A DNA stretch of 64,000 bases from Metabacillus endolithicus (GTDB taxonomy: Bacteria > Bacillota > Bacilli > Bacillales > Bacillaceae): the NCBI RefSeq assembly GCF_023078335.1, contig NZ_CP095550.1, forward strand, positions 2,462,001 through 2,526,000. Direction: 5' to 3'. Below the pieces are notes generated by a model, which saw only the letters and a list, made by a program, of their open reading frames with translations, ran no database searches and was not told where the DNA came from. Positions 1-9,381 of this stretch are shown here, piece after piece (position 1 is the stretch's first letter; each line of letters opens with the position of its first letter). The position numbers and the translations under genes were made by a program.

Positions 1-206
1 TGTCTCATAAAATGACGAGTTGGCAGTTTCCCACAATAGAGTAGTTCACAGGTAGGTGGTGCATATTCAAGTAGCCTTGGGTTTACAAGTCGATCATAAA
101 GAATAACATCTGCCTTCTTGATTGCTTTCATTCCTTTTACAGTAATTAATTCCTGATCTCCAGGACCCGCTCCGACTAGATACACCTTTCCAATGCTCAT
201 TCCCAT
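1..206 (-). CDS. nasF: Uroporphyrinogen-III C-methyltransferase (NasF/SUMT), N-terminal part, cut by the window edge
   Basis: SUMT transfers two methyl groups from SAM to uroporphyrinogen III to give precorrin-2, the precursor of the siroheme needed by nitrite reductase. The visible 68 residues begin [17 protein letters not shown] and continue with ELITVKG, the glycine-rich SAM-binding start typical of this family. The ATG at 206 follows a GGGGGAG ribosome site by 5 bases; a second ATG two codons later is possible. It is the last visible gene of a nasBCDEF-like operon, in the same order as B. subtilis. The rest of the gene lies outside the window. A SUMT for cobalamin synthesis is the main alternative, but the neighbours favour siroheme. 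Confidence 0.85.
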   Translation of the reverse strand, partial: MGMSIGKVYLVGAGPGDQELITVKGMKAIKKADVILYDRLVNPRLLEYAPPTCELLYCGKLPTRHFMR

Positions 207-237
207 CGTTACTCCCCCTACCTTTTTTATGATGTTA

Positions 238-268
238 AAGTAAGGGTTCTATCACATTAACCTTACTT
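238..268 (-). other. Hairpin in the nasE-nasF gap
   Basis: An 8-bp perfect inverted repeat (AAGTAAGG / CCTTACTT, 15-nt loop) lies between nasE and nasF. It lacks a T tract, so it may be a processing or mRNA-stability element rather than a terminator. Its role is unknown. Confidence 0.25.
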
Positions 269-342
269 GTTTCACGAAACTCCATTGTTAATTTATCCAA
301 CTACTATACTTTAGATTTTCACAATAAGCTAGAGCGTCTTTA

Positions 343-666
343 TTAAACTAACAGAAAAACCTCTCCATCAACAATGATTGTTTCATAAGTTTTCACACAA
401 CCAAAATCTGGTTCTTGTACAACACCATCTTCAAGACAAATTTTCCAATCATGCATTGGACAAAATACGTGTTCTCCACTGACAATTCCTTCACTTAACA
501 CGCCGCCTTTGTGTGGGCATTTATTTTCTATAGCCTTTATTTTTCCATTTGATAGCTTAAAAACAGCAACCTCTTTATCTTCCTCCAATTTGACCGTTTT
601 ACCAACTCGCTCTGGTAGTTCCAGAAACGCTCCTACATACACCTTCGTTTTGGTTAGTTCTTTCAT
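343..666 (-). CDS. nasE: Nitrite reductase [NAD(P)H] small subunit, Rieske-type
   Basis: This 107-residue protein is the small subunit of the cytoplasmic assimilatory nitrite reductase, which works with NasD to reduce nitrite to ammonium. It carries the Rieske [2Fe-2S] motifs C50-P-H52 and C69-P-M-H72. NirD-type proteins can lack these ligands, so their presence argues for a real cluster. I chose the ATG at 666 because GGAGGG lies 7 bases before it; an upstream in-frame ATG at 681 has no suitable ribosome site. It follows nasD by 39 bases on the same strand and belongs to the same transcript. Confidence 0.9.
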   Translation of the reverse strand: MKELTKTKVYVGAFLELPERVGKTVKLEEDKEVAVFKLSNGKIKAIENKCPHKGGVLSEGIVSGEHVFCPMHDWKICLEDGVVQEPDFGCVKTYETIIVDGEVFLLV

Positions 667-705
667 GTCCAAGCCCTCCATGACAAAATATTCTGTATTT
701 TCACC

Positions 706-3114
706 TTATAAAGAGACTGTTTCAAATAACTCTTTCTTTGTTTTCTGGTCTTCAATAATTTCTTTCCAAGGATCTTTATAAACAGATAAAGTTTCATCCA
801 TGTGAGCATTTAATTCAGCACGTTTATTTTTATCATCTAAAACAGATTGGACATGTTCTAAGCCAACACGTTCGATCCAAGCAGAAGTACGTTCTAAATA
901 GTTTGCAGTTTCACGGTAATATTGTAGATAAGCACCTGTAATCTCCATTGCTTCATCATCTGTTTTTACTTTATAAAGTAAATCTCCACCACGTACATGG
1001 GTACCACCATTACCACCAACATAAATTTCCCAGCCGCCGTCAATTCCGATAAAGCCGATATCTTTAAAGCCTGACTCTGCACAGCTTCTTGGGCAAGCAG
1101 ACACAGCCATTTTTACTTTATGAGGAGTTTGCAAGCCTTCAAACTTCTTTTCTAAACGAATGCCTAAGCTCATAGAGTCTTGTGTGCCAAAGCGGCAGAA
1201 TGTTTCTCCAACACATGTCTTTACAGTACGTAGTGATTTTCCGTAAGCATAACCTGAATTCATATCAAGATCTTGCCATACTTTTGGTAGATCATCCTTT
1301 TTCACTCCAAATAAGTCAATACGTTGGCCACCTGTTACTTTTACTAATGGAATCTCATATTTTTCAACAACATCGGCAATCCGACGTAATTCACTTGCAT
1401 TTGTGACACCTCCGTACATTCTAGGAACAACAGAGTAAGTGCCGTCTTTTTGAATATTTGCATGCATCCGTTCATTAACAAAGCGTGATTCTCTTTCATC
1501 CGCATAGCCGGTCGGGTTAACCATTGCTAAATAGTAGTTAAGAGCCGGGCGGCATTTTGAACAGCCTTCAGATTCCCATTCAAGGACATTCATTACTTCT
1601 TTAATATGTGTTAAGCCTTTTGCCTTAATTTCTTCTACTACTTCATCTCTTGATAATGTTGTACAACCACAGATTGCTTCTTTTTGGGCAGCTGCATCAA
1701 AGTCAGAGCCAAGTGTATATTGTAAAACATCCGCAACCAATGGTTTACATCCTCCACATGAACGAGATGCACTCGTACAGCCTTTAATCGCATCAACGGA
1801 TGTACAACCTTTTTCCTTGATTGCTTGAACAATCGCACCCTTTGAAACTCCATTACAACCACAAATGATTTCATCATCCGGCATAGAAGCAACTAAGCTT
1901 TCTCCAGCTTCTTCACCAATTGGTTGTAAAATGCTGATTTTTTCCGTGTCGGAAATGTCCGCTCCTTTTTTAATCATCGAGAACAGGCGACTGCCTTCTT
2001 TACTATCTCCAAATAAAACAGCACCAACGATTTTATTGCCTCTTAATACGATTTTTTTGTAGATTCCATCTTGTTCATCAAATACTTTTAGTGACTTTTT
2101 ATCATCACCTTCCATAAAGTCGCCAGCCGAGAACACTTCCACTCCGGAAACCTTTAGCTGTGTTGATAGGACAGATCCTTTATATCCATCTGTTTGTTCA
2201 CCACAAATATGTTTTGCCAGCACTTTTCCTTGTTCATATAGAGGGGCGACAAGACCGTATGGAATTCCATTATGTTCAGCACATTCACCAACGGCGTATA
2301 CGTTAGGAAGATTGGTTTGTAAAAAGTCATTTACAACGATTCCTCGATTGACTTCAAGTCCACTTTCACCAGCGAGGGCAATATTTGGTTTAATGCCAAC
2401 AGCCATAACAACTAAATCTGCTTCTAATTCACTTCCATCTTTAAACCTTAAGCCTTCTACTCGTTCATCTCCGTAGATTTCAGCTGTTGATGCTTCTAGT
2501 AAAAATTTCATTCCTTGCTTTTCTAATTCTTGCTGAAGCATCTTACCGGCTGTATGATCTAGTTGGCGCTCCATTAATGTTGGAGAAATATGAATGACAG
2601 TTACATCCATTCCAAGATTTAATAAACCACGAGCTGCTTCTAAACCTAATAATCCTCCACCGATAACGGCTGCTTTTTTGTATTTTTCAGATGCTTCAAG
2701 CATAATGTCTGTATCTTTAATATCACGGAAGGCGGTCACACCTTCTTTGTCCGCTCCAGGTAGAGGTAGAATAAACGGAACAGAGCCTGTTGCTATAATT
2801 AGTTCGTCGTATGGGACAACTTTTTCTTTATCTGAGTAGACGACTTTCATCTCTGAGTCAATTTTTGTTACAGTTTCACCTGTATAAAGAGTGATATTGT
2901 TTTCTTCATACCATTCCAAGTCATTTAGCGTGATATCTTTTACTTCTGTATCTCCTTGTAAAACCTTTGATAATAGAATTCTATTATAGTTTGGGTGTGG
3001 TTCTGTTCCAAAAATCGTGATGTCAAATGAATCTTGGGATAATTTTAGAATTTCCTCGATTGCTCTTACTCCGGCCATTCCATTTCCTATTAGTACAAGC
3101 TTCTTTTTGTTCAC
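706..3114 (-). CDS. nasD: Nitrite reductase [NAD(P)H] large subunit
   Basis: This 802-residue flavo-iron-sulfur-siroheme enzyme performs the six-electron reduction of nitrite to ammonium in the cytoplasm. The order of parts is: an FAD site (GNGMAG, 10-15); an NAD(P)H site (GGGLLG, 152-157); two BFD-like [2Fe-2S] segments (C418, C420, C453, C456; then C482, C484, C518, C521); and a siroheme/[4Fe-4S] domain with C634-x5-C640 and C674-x3-C678. All ligands are intact. The GTG at 3114 is chosen because GGGGAGG lies 8 bases upstream. The length matches B. subtilis NasD (about 805). A terminator and an NsrR-like box sit between nasC and this gene, so nasDEF is probably also transcribed independently. 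Confidence 0.95.
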   Translation of the reverse strand: MNKKKLVLIGNGMAGVRAIEEILKLSQDSFDITIFGTEPHPNYNRILLSKVLQGDTEVKDITLNDLEWYEENNITLYTGETVTKIDSEMKVVYSDKEKVVPYDELIIATGSVPFILPLPGADKEGVTAFRDIKDTDIMLEASEKYKKAAVIGGGLLGLEAARGLLNLGMDVTVIHISPTLMERQLDHTAGKMLQQELEKQGMKFLLEASTAEIYGDERVEGLRFKDGSELEADLVVMAVGIKPNIALAGESGLEVNRGIVVNDFLQTNLPNVYAVGECAEHNGIPYGLVAPLYEQGKVLAKHICGEQTDGYKGSVLSTQLKVSGVEVFSAGDFMEGDDKKSLKVFDEQDGIYKKIVLRGNKIVGAVLFGDSKEGSRLFSMIKKGADISDTEKISILQPIGEEAGESLVASMPDDEIICGCNGVSKGAIVQAIKEKGCTSVDAIKGCTSASRSCGGCKPLVADVLQYTLGSDFDAAAQKEAICGCTTLSRDEVVEEIKAKGLTHIKEVMNVLEWESEGCSKCRPALNYYLAMVNPTGYADERESRFVNERMHANIQKDGTYSVVPRMYGGVTNASELRRIADVVEKYEIPLVKVTGGQRIDLFGVKKDDLPKVWQDLDMNSGYAYGKSLRTVKTCVGETFCRFGTQDSMSLGIRLEKKFEGLQTPHKVKMAVSACPRSCAESGFKDIGFIGIDGGWEIYVGGNGGTHVRGGDLLYKVKTDDEAMEITGAYLQYYRETANYLERTSAWIERVGLEHVQSVLDDKNKRAELNAHMDETLSVYKDPWKEIIEDQKTKKELFETVSL

Positions 3115-3164
3115 TCGATTTTCCTCCCCTTGGAAAGTTTCCTCAACTATATCACGGCAAAATG

Positions 3165-3181
3165 ATATATTTAACATACAT
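3165..3181 (-). promoter_or_regulatory. NsrR-like operator upstream of nasD
   Basis: On the minus strand the 17 bases read ATGTATGTTAAATATAT. This differs at one position from ATRTATYTTAAATATAT, the NsrR site as I recall it from B. subtilis hmp and nasD. It lies 50-70 bases before the nasD start. A weak promoter fits just upstream (ATGACA, 18 nt, TAACAT). NsrR is a nitric-oxide-sensing [4Fe-4S] repressor, so the site would link nitrite reductase to nitrosative or anaerobic signals. Confidence 0.6.
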
Positions 3182-3256
3182 GTTAGGTTTTCTAACGTGG
3201 TTTTGTCATTATTGGATTTTGATAGCCTTATTACACAGAGGTTTAATTATATAGTT

Positions 3257-3289
3257 AAAAAAAGAAATCGACTGCAATCAGTCGATTTC
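3257..3289 (-). terminator. Intrinsic terminator between nasC and nasD
   Basis: A perfect 11-bp stem (GAAATCGACTG / CAGTCGATTTC) with a 4-nt loop is followed on the minus strand by seven Ts. It sits just after the nasC stop. It should end part of the nasBC transcripts and separate them from nasDEF. Confidence 0.85.
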
Positions 3290-3300
3290 CCATTTATCTA

Positions 3301-5433
3301 TTAAACTGGCTTAATATTAACTGCACTAACTTTGAACCCAGGCATTTTACAGGTTGGATCAAGGTCTTCGCCGACTAGCATGTTGACGTTTTGGTCTTCT
3401 GCCCAGTGAAAAGGGACAAATACGGTGTCTGGACGGATGGTATCAGAGATTTTACTTCTGACTTTAATAGTCCCCCTTCTAGATGTGACGGAAACAAGGG
3501 TGTTTTGTTCAATATTGTATTTCTTCGCTGTTTCAGGATGGATTTCCAAGTATGATTCAAAGTTTCTTGCTGCGAGTGCAGCACTTTTCCTCGTTTGGAC
3601 TCCTGTTAAATAGTGTGACATGATGCGACCAGTTGTTAAATAGAGCGGATATTCCTCACTAGGCTTTTCTTTTGGTAATTCAGAAGTATTAGACACAGGA
3701 ACCATTCTTGCTTTACCATCCTCATGTGCAAATGTTTCCTCAAATAGTCTGTCGGTTCCGCTGTGACCTAAATCCGGACATGGCCAGAGGATGCCTTGTT
3801 CTTTCCGGATTCTATCATACGTAATCCCGTAATAGTCTGCTGCTCCTCCTCGGCTTGCTTCTCTTAATTCATTAAAGATATCCTCTGCTTTTTGAAACGG
3901 AAAATATTTCTCTTTTCCTAGCACCTTTGCAATCTCGCAGATAATTTCCCAATCATTCTTTGCCTCTCCTGGACATGGACGACTTGCTTCTCTTAACGTT
4001 ACACGTCCTTCAAGGTTTGTCATCGTGCCCTCGTCTTCTAGATAGGATGAGGCTGGGAGTATTAAATCCGCAAGTTGGGCAGTTTCTGATATAAACATAT
4101 CAACAGCTACTAAAAACTTTAACTTCTTTAGTGCTGCTTTAACAAAGTTGGCGTTTGGGTTAGACACAACAGGGTTTGAACAAACGAGCAGCATGCCTGT
4201 TATGTCACCATCATTGATTTTTTGGAACATTTCATATGCTGATACTCCCTTGCCAGGCAGCTCATCCTTATCGATTCCCCATACTTTGGCTACGTGTTCT
4301 CTGTGCTCTTCATTTTCAATTAAACGATACCCAGGAAGCTGATCTGCTTTTTGTCCATGTTCACGGGCACCCTGTCCATTTCCCTGCCCCGTAATCGCTC
4401 CATAACCGGAGTATGCTTTTCCGATTTTTCCTGTTGCAAGTAAAAAATTCAGTATATTGCGGACCGCTGCTGTGCCATCGATTTGCTGTTCAACTCCTCT
4501 AGCTGTAAAAAGCATCCCAGAATCTTCTTCAGCAAATTTAATTGCCGCTGTTTTCATTTGATCGACCGGAACTCCTGTCATCTCAGTAATTTCGTCTAGA
4601 GATAACGAGTTCACATAGCTTCGCACTTCCTCAAAACCTGTAGCTCGTTCTTTGACAAATGCTTCATCCACCAAGCCTTCATCAATAATAACCTTTAATA
4701 ATCCATTAGCTAGTGCTGCATCCATTCCCGGTTTGACCTTAAGATGCAAATCCGCAAGTTGTGTTGTTGGTGTTTCTCTTGGATCAATCGCAATAATATA
4801 AGCTCCATTTTCTTTTGCTTTTTCAAAATAAGGCATAATCGTTGGCTGACATTCAGCAATATTTGTTCCTGCTAACATAATCACTCGAGTGAATGGTATC
4901 TCTTTTAATGAGTTGGTAAGACCGCGATCTAATCCAAATGTTTGATTTGCTGCAGTAGCTGCTGCTGACATACAAAGTCGTCCATTGTAATCAATATATG
5001 GCGTTTTTAGTGCTACTCTTGCAAATTTCCCTAGAAGGTATGCTTCTTCATTTGTGATCGATGCACTGCCATAAATCGATAAAGCCTCATGTCCATCCAC
5101 TGCTTGGATTTCCTCAAACTGCTTTTTGATATGCTGAAGAGCTTCGTCCCATGTAATTCGAACAAATTCTCCCTCCACTTTCAGTAACGGATGCAAAATT
5201 CGATCTTGATGGAACGGGTGCTGGTGGGCATTCATTCCTTTAATACATAATCTTCCTTGTGATGTTGGGTTATCTTTCCCTATTGTTTTATACGTTTTTC
5301 TTGAGACGATCGACTGCTCAATCAACTGCATTTTACATTGCATACTGCAAAATGGACATTGAGTATCATACACTTTTTCTGTTTGGACCTCTTGTTGCTT
5401 TGTCCTGAAATACTTTAATAATAAATCGGTCAA
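3301..5433 (-). CDS. nasC: Assimilatory nitrate reductase catalytic subunit
   Basis: This 710-residue molybdopterin oxidoreductase reduces nitrate to nitrite in the cytoplasm using electrons passed on by NasB. The N-terminus binds a [4Fe-4S] cluster through C26-x2-C29-x3-C33 and C63. C154 in GRLCMSAA is the expected molybdenum ligand. The C-terminal part is a molydopterin-dinucleotide-binding domain. The start is TTG at 5433, with GGATGG 7 bases upstream; an overlapping ATG is in another frame. The length equals that of B. subtilis NasC. It lies 39 bases downstream of nasB in one transcription unit. Confidence 0.95.
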   Translation of the reverse strand: MTDLLLKYFRTKQQEVQTEKVYDTQCPFCSMQCKMQLIEQSIVSRKTYKTIGKDNPTSQGRLCIKGMNAHQHPFHQDRILHPLLKVEGEFVRITWDEALQHIKKQFEEIQAVDGHEALSIYGSASITNEEAYLLGKFARVALKTPYIDYNGRLCMSAAATAANQTFGLDRGLTNSLKEIPFTRVIMLAGTNIAECQPTIMPYFEKAKENGAYIIAIDPRETPTTQLADLHLKVKPGMDAALANGLLKVIIDEGLVDEAFVKERATGFEEVRSYVNSLSLDEITEMTGVPVDQMKTAAIKFAEEDSGMLFTARGVEQQIDGTAAVRNILNFLLATGKIGKAYSGYGAITGQGNGQGAREHGQKADQLPGYRLIENEEHREHVAKVWGIDKDELPGKGVSAYEMFQKINDGDITGMLLVCSNPVVSNPNANFVKAALKKLKFLVAVDMFISETAQLADLILPASSYLEDEGTMTNLEGRVTLREASRPCPGEAKNDWEIICEIAKVLGKEKYFPFQKAEDIFNELREASRGGAADYYGITYDRIRKEQGILWPCPDLGHSGTDRLFEETFAHEDGKARMVPVSNTSELPKEKPSEEYPLYLTTGRIMSHYLTGVQTRKSAALAARNFESYLEIHPETAKKYNIEQNTLVSVTSRRGTIKVRSKISDTIRPDTVFVPFHWAEDQNVNMLVGEDLDPTCKMPGFKVSAVNIKPV

Positions 5434-5472
5434 GGCACATCCATCCTTTTTTCAATTAATCTTTACATCTAG

Positions 5473-7815
5473 TTATATTTTTTCAACAGTTGGCATCATC
5501 TCTACTTCAAGTCTTTCTACCAACTGATTACAAAGAGTTTCTTCAAATAACACTTCTCTTATATGAATGATTCCAACACGATTTCTCCATTCGCTTATTT
5601 TTTCTAAATAATTGGCTGTTTCCCGATAATACTGAACAAATCCACAGATTAATCTTTTTGCCTCATCATGATCACTTGCTATGCTAAATAGCTCTCCTTG
5701 CTGTAAATCTGGGGAATAACTTCCTCCAACATACATTTCCCAGCCTCTTTCCACTCCAACTACATGAATATCATTTGTCCTCATTTCTAAGTCATTATGC
5801 TTGCATGGAGACACGCTTAACTTAATTTCATGCGGCGTTAAGATCAATTCCAATTCCTTTTCTAGTAGAATTGATAGTTGTAATGATGCTTCTGTATGAC
5901 ATTGACAATTTTTTTCACTGTAGTAGGTGTTCACATGATGGATTGTATGAATGTTCACCGGACGTAAACGTATTCCTAAGTCTTTACATACAGCTCCGAT
6001 ATCTTCTTGCATAATTCCTTTTAATTGGAATCGTTGTTCAGTTGTTAGACCAACGTCTGTTAGTTGATATTTCTCCATAACAGCAGCAATGTTTCGTAAT
6101 TGCTCAGCTGATACTTTTCCTCCAAACGTTTGTGGGATAATGGAATAAGTTCCATCACTCATGTGCTGAGCTTTTAAGTTATCATTCATATAGAAGAATT
6201 GATTTTTTCCTGCATGATCTGGGTAAATCATAGCTAAATAATATTGAATAGCTGATACACAGTCCGCACATCCTTCTAAAGAAAGCCAGTTTAGCTGGGT
6301 AAAAACATCTTGTAATGAAGAAAGATTTTTTTGTTGAATTTGTAAAACTACTTCATCTTCTGTAAGTGTGGTACAAGCACATAATGACTCTCTCTCAAAC
6401 AATTCGTCACATTCGTCACTTTGAATATAATCAAGCAAATCTGACAAAAGTAGTTTACAGCCACCGCAGGAACTTGATGCTTTTGTACATTGCTTTACTT
6501 CCTGAACAGTTGTTAATTCATTCTGCTGAACAGCTTCAATAATTGTCCCTTTTGTCACACCATTACAGTTACAGATCATTTCACTTTGTTTCATTGATTT
6601 GAAACTAGAAGAATCTTTATCTGCTGATTGCAGGAGCTGCCTCTTCTCTTCATCACTAACATGCTTTCTTTTGACAATAAAATCGAGGAGCTTTGACTGA
6701 TTCTTTGTTTCCCCATATAAAACAGCTCCAGCGATAATGTCGCCGCGAAAGATGATTTTTTTATAAACAGAATGTATTTCATTTAACATAGTTAAGGATT
6801 TAGTTGAGGAATCTTCCGTAAAATCCCCTACAGAAAAAAGCTCCACCCCAGGCACCTTTAAGCTTGTTGATAAAACAGATCCCTCATATCCTTGAGGATT
6901 TAACTGACAAAGATGTTTTGCTAAAACTTGCCCCTGTTCATAAAGCGGTTTTACTAAACCATAGACAATCCCCTTATGCTCAACACATTCACCAACTGCG
7001 TAAATATCACTAACACTTGTTTCCATAAAATCATTCACAACAATTCCCCGGTTTGTTCTTATCCCACTTTTCTTCGCTAAAACGGTATTAGGGATAATAC
7101 CTACAGACATCACAACTAAATCAGCATCTACAGAAGTACCATCGGTAAATGTTATTGCGTTCACTCGTTTATCTCCTCTTATTTGTTCGGTCACTTTTCC
7201 TAAAAGAAACTCAATTCCTTGTCGCTCTAGCTGATGCTGAAGCATTTCTGAAGAGACCGAATCAAGCTGACGCTGCATGAGGTACTCTGTATTGTGAACA
7301 ACCTTTACATTAAGACCTAGATTTACCAAGCCTCTTGCCGCCTCTAGACCTAATACTCCTCCACCAATTACGACTGCATTTTTATATTGTTTTGCGGTCT
7401 CTAGAATATTTTTACAGTCCTCAATCGTACGAAATGTCACGACTCCCTCTTTTTCAACCCCTGGTATCGGAAGTACAAAAGGTGACGATCCGGTGGCTAC
7501 TATTAATTTGTCATAAGATAAGGCATGATTTTTATCCGTAACAACTACCTTTTTTTCCGTATTAATTTCTGTTGCTGTTTCCCCGGAAAACAGGGTGATA
7601 TCATTTTCTTCATACCATTTAGCATCATTAATCGTGATATCCTGAAACCTTGCTTCTCCTTGTAGAACTGAAGATAATAAAATCCGATTATAATTATGGT
7701 GGGGTTCACTGCCAATAATGGAGATGTTATATAGCTCTGGGTTATGCTTTAAAATTTCTTCAACACAGCGAACTCCTGCCATTCCGTTACCGATTACCAC
7801 CAATTTCCGCCTCAT
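5473..7815 (-). CDS. nasB: Assimilatory nitrate reductase electron-transfer subunit (NirB-like)
   Basis: This 780-residue flavoprotein passes electrons from NAD(P)H to NasC. It is colinear with NasD: an FAD site (GNGMAG near residue 10), a second nucleotide site (GGGVLG near 151) and two BFD-like [2Fe-2S] segments (C415/C417/C450/C453 and C479/C481/C516/C519). The C-terminal third still aligns with the siroheme domain, for example through the shared QYYRETANYLE block. However, only scattered cysteines (637, 639, 681) remain where NasD has C-x5-C and C-x3-C, so it cannot bind siroheme in the usual way. The ATG at 7815 follows GGAGG by 6 bases. It heads the nas operon next to the TnrA box. Confidence 0.9.
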   Translation of the reverse strand: MRRKLVVIGNGMAGVRCVEEILKHNPELYNISIIGSEPHHNYNRILLSSVLQGEARFQDITINDAKWYEENDITLFSGETATEINTEKKVVVTDKNHALSYDKLIVATGSSPFVLPIPGVEKEGVVTFRTIEDCKNILETAKQYKNAVVIGGGVLGLEAARGLVNLGLNVKVVHNTEYLMQRQLDSVSSEMLQHQLERQGIEFLLGKVTEQIRGDKRVNAITFTDGTSVDADLVVMSVGIIPNTVLAKKSGIRTNRGIVVNDFMETSVSDIYAVGECVEHKGIVYGLVKPLYEQGQVLAKHLCQLNPQGYEGSVLSTSLKVPGVELFSVGDFTEDSSTKSLTMLNEIHSVYKKIIFRGDIIAGAVLYGETKNQSKLLDFIVKRKHVSDEEKRQLLQSADKDSSSFKSMKQSEMICNCNGVTKGTIIEAVQQNELTTVQEVKQCTKASSSCGGCKLLLSDLLDYIQSDECDELFERESLCACTTLTEDEVVLQIQQKNLSSLQDVFTQLNWLSLEGCADCVSAIQYYLAMIYPDHAGKNQFFYMNDNLKAQHMSDGTYSIIPQTFGGKVSAEQLRNIAAVMEKYQLTDVGLTTEQRFQLKGIMQEDIGAVCKDLGIRLRPVNIHTIHHVNTYYSEKNCQCHTEASLQLSILLEKELELILTPHEIKLSVSPCKHNDLEMRTNDIHVVGVERGWEMYVGGSYSPDLQQGELFSIASDHDEAKRLICGFVQYYRETANYLEKISEWRNRVGIIHIREVLFEETLCNQLVERLEVEMMPTVEKI

Positions 7816-7926
7816 GTTCACCCTCCAGCATTTATTCTCTGATTTTTAACATAAAATCATTATTTCATATATTAGTTAAAATCTAACTATTTACGTTAGA
7901 TATCCTCACATAAATTCTATGTTTCT

Positions 7927-7955
7927 ACTATATGAATTTTTGGTGTTATAAAGAA
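7927..7955 (-). promoter_or_regulatory. Candidate nasB operon promoter
   Basis: On the minus strand, TATAGT (-10) is preceded by TTCTTT with a 17-nt spacer. The -35 is poor, as expected for an activator-dependent promoter. The TnrA box lies upstream of it. Confidence 0.35.
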
Positions 7956-7977
7956 ATATCTTAAATAAATATTTTCA

Positions 7978-7994
7978 TGTCACATTTGTTTACA
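7978..7994. promoter_or_regulatory. TnrA box shared by nasA and nasB
   Basis: TGTCACATTTGTTTACA matches the TnrA consensus TGTNAN7TNACA at every defined position. TnrA activates nitrogen-scavenging genes when glutamine is scarce. The centre lies about 50 bases upstream of the inferred nasA start point, the usual activator distance. Confidence 0.85.
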
Positions 7995-8000
7995 AGTATC

Positions 8001-8029
8001 TTTCCTACTTCTTTTTTGCCAAATATAAT
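8001..8029 (+). promoter_or_regulatory. nasA promoter
   Basis: A perfect TATAAT at 8024-8029 is preceded, after 17 bases, by a weak TTTCCT. The good -10 and poor -35 beside a TnrA box indicate an activator-dependent sigma-A promoter. Confidence 0.55.
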
Positions 8030-8099
8030 AACACCATGCAATAAGTCAGAAAATTTTAATAAGTACAAAAAACCAAGGAAATTTGAAAGGAGATTTAAC

Positions 8100-9305
8100 A
8101 TGAAACTATCGGATTTAAAAACTAGTGGTCACCCGAAAACACTCTTTTCCTCGTTTCTGTATTTTGATGTTAGCTTTATGATTTGGGTTATGCTTGGGGC
8201 ACTTGGGGTGTTTATTACACAAGATTTTGGTCTTTCTCCATCACAAAAAGGATTGATTGTGGCAATTCCAATTCTTGCAGGTTCATTTTTCCGAATTGTT
8301 TTAGGAATTTTAACAGATCGGTTTGGTCCAAAGAAGACTGCTACTTTAGGAATGTCAATTACAGCTATTCCATTGCTGTGGGGTTTACTTGCCGGAAATA
8401 CAATGCCAGAACTATTTATGATTGGGATATTGTTGGGGGTAGCAGGTGCCAGCTTTGCCGTTGCCTTACCAATGGCAAGTAGATGGTACCCTCCACATCT
8501 GCAAGGGTTGGCAATGGGAATTGCAGGTGCCGGTAACAGTGGTACATTATTCGCTACTTTATTTGGTCCTCGTTTGGCAGAACAGTTCGGTTGGCATGTG
8601 ACGATGGGGTTTGCACTCATTCCGCTTTTCATTACTTTCATCATTTTTATGATCTTAGCGAAGGATGCTCCTTCACAACCAGCTCCTCAGCCTTTAGCTA
8701 ATTACTTTAAAGTATTTGCTCATAAAGACACATGGTTTTTCTGCATTTTGTACAGCGTCACATTCGGTGGGTTTGTAGGATTATCTAGTTTTCTCAGTAT
8801 GTTTTTCGTTGATGAATACAAATTAACATCGATTCAAGCAGGTGACTTTGTTACTTTATGTGTTGCCGCAGGTAGCTTCTTCCGTCCTGTTGGTGGATTT
8901 ATTTCAGATAAAATCGGTGGAGTAAAGGTGTTATCCTTCCTTTTCATTGGTGTTGCTGTTTGCATGCTTGGTGTTAGCCAATTACCTCCTTTATTTGCAA
9001 TCACAGCCTTACTTTTTGTAGGAATGATGTGCTTAGGAATGGGAAATGGCGCTGTATTTCAACTAGTTCCGCAACGCTTTCAAAAAGAAATTGGAATGAT
9101 CACAGGAATTGTTGGTGCTGCTGGAGGAATTGGAGGCTTCTTTCTACCTAATATTTTAGGAACATTGAAGGAATTAACAGGATCTTATGCTTCTGGGTTT
9201 ATTACTTTCTCAATTATTGCCTTAGTTGCTTTCTCGGTTTTATTATTTGCAAGCTACTCTTGGAAAAAGACATGGAATGTGAAAGGTAGTGCTGTAAAGA
9301 TATAA
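8100..9305 (+). CDS. nasA: Nitrate transporter, MFS (NarK/NasA type)
   Basis: This 401-residue inner-membrane permease with about 12 hydrophobic segments imports nitrate for the divergent nasBCDE enzymes. The family's glycine-rich patches are visible (GAGNSGT around 145 and [10 protein letters not shown] near 345). The ATG at 8100 follows AAAGGAG by 7 bases. The frame is open further upstream to 7977, but that extension would run through the TnrA box and promoter and is rejected. Expression should be induced by TnrA under nitrogen limitation. Confidence 0.93.
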   Translation: MKLSDLKTSGHPKTLFSSFLYFDVSFMIWVMLGALGVFITQDFGLSPSQKGLIVAIPILAGSFFRIVLGILTDRFGPKKTATLGMSITAIPLLWGLLAGNTMPELFMIGILLGVAGASFAVALPMASRWYPPHLQGLAMGIAGAGNSGTLFATLFGPRLAEQFGWHVTMGFALIPLFITFIIFMILAKDAPSQPAPQPLANYFKVFAHKDTWFFCILYSVTFGGFVGLSSFLSMFFVDEYKLTSIQAGDFVTLCVAAGSFFRPVGGFISDKIGGVKVLSFLFIGVAVCMLGVSQLPPLFAITALLFVGMMCLGMGNGAVFQLVPQRFQKEIGMITGIVGAAGGIGGFFLPNILGTLKELTGSYASGFITFSIIALVAFSVLLFASYSWKKTWNVKGSAVKI

Positions 9306-9344
9306 AATGCAGCTTCCTATTTTGGGCTGACTATAGCGCAATAA

Positions 9345-9381
9345 AGGCTGTTAAGATGATTTCTTAACAGCCTACATTTTT
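9345..9381 (+). terminator. nasA terminator
   Basis: An 11-bp perfect stem (AGGCTGTTAAG / CTTAACAGCCT) is followed by a short run of Ts on the plus strand. The reverse side has only TTTATT, so it may act weakly for the converging malic enzyme gene. Confidence 0.8.

Noticed and set aside
1182..1892. Open frames on either strand within nasD
   Set aside because: They overlap a strongly conserved enzyme, have no ribosome sites and encode low-complexity or unnatural peptides; they are shadows.
7977..8099. N-terminal extension of nasA (41 extra residues)
   Set aside because: It would begin inside the TnrA box region and include the TATAAT promoter element, while AAAGGAG is ideally placed before the ATG at 8100.
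8129..8644. 171-codon open frame opposite nasA
   Set aside because: It is an antisense shadow of a conserved transporter, with proline/lysine-rich nonsense composition and no start signals.
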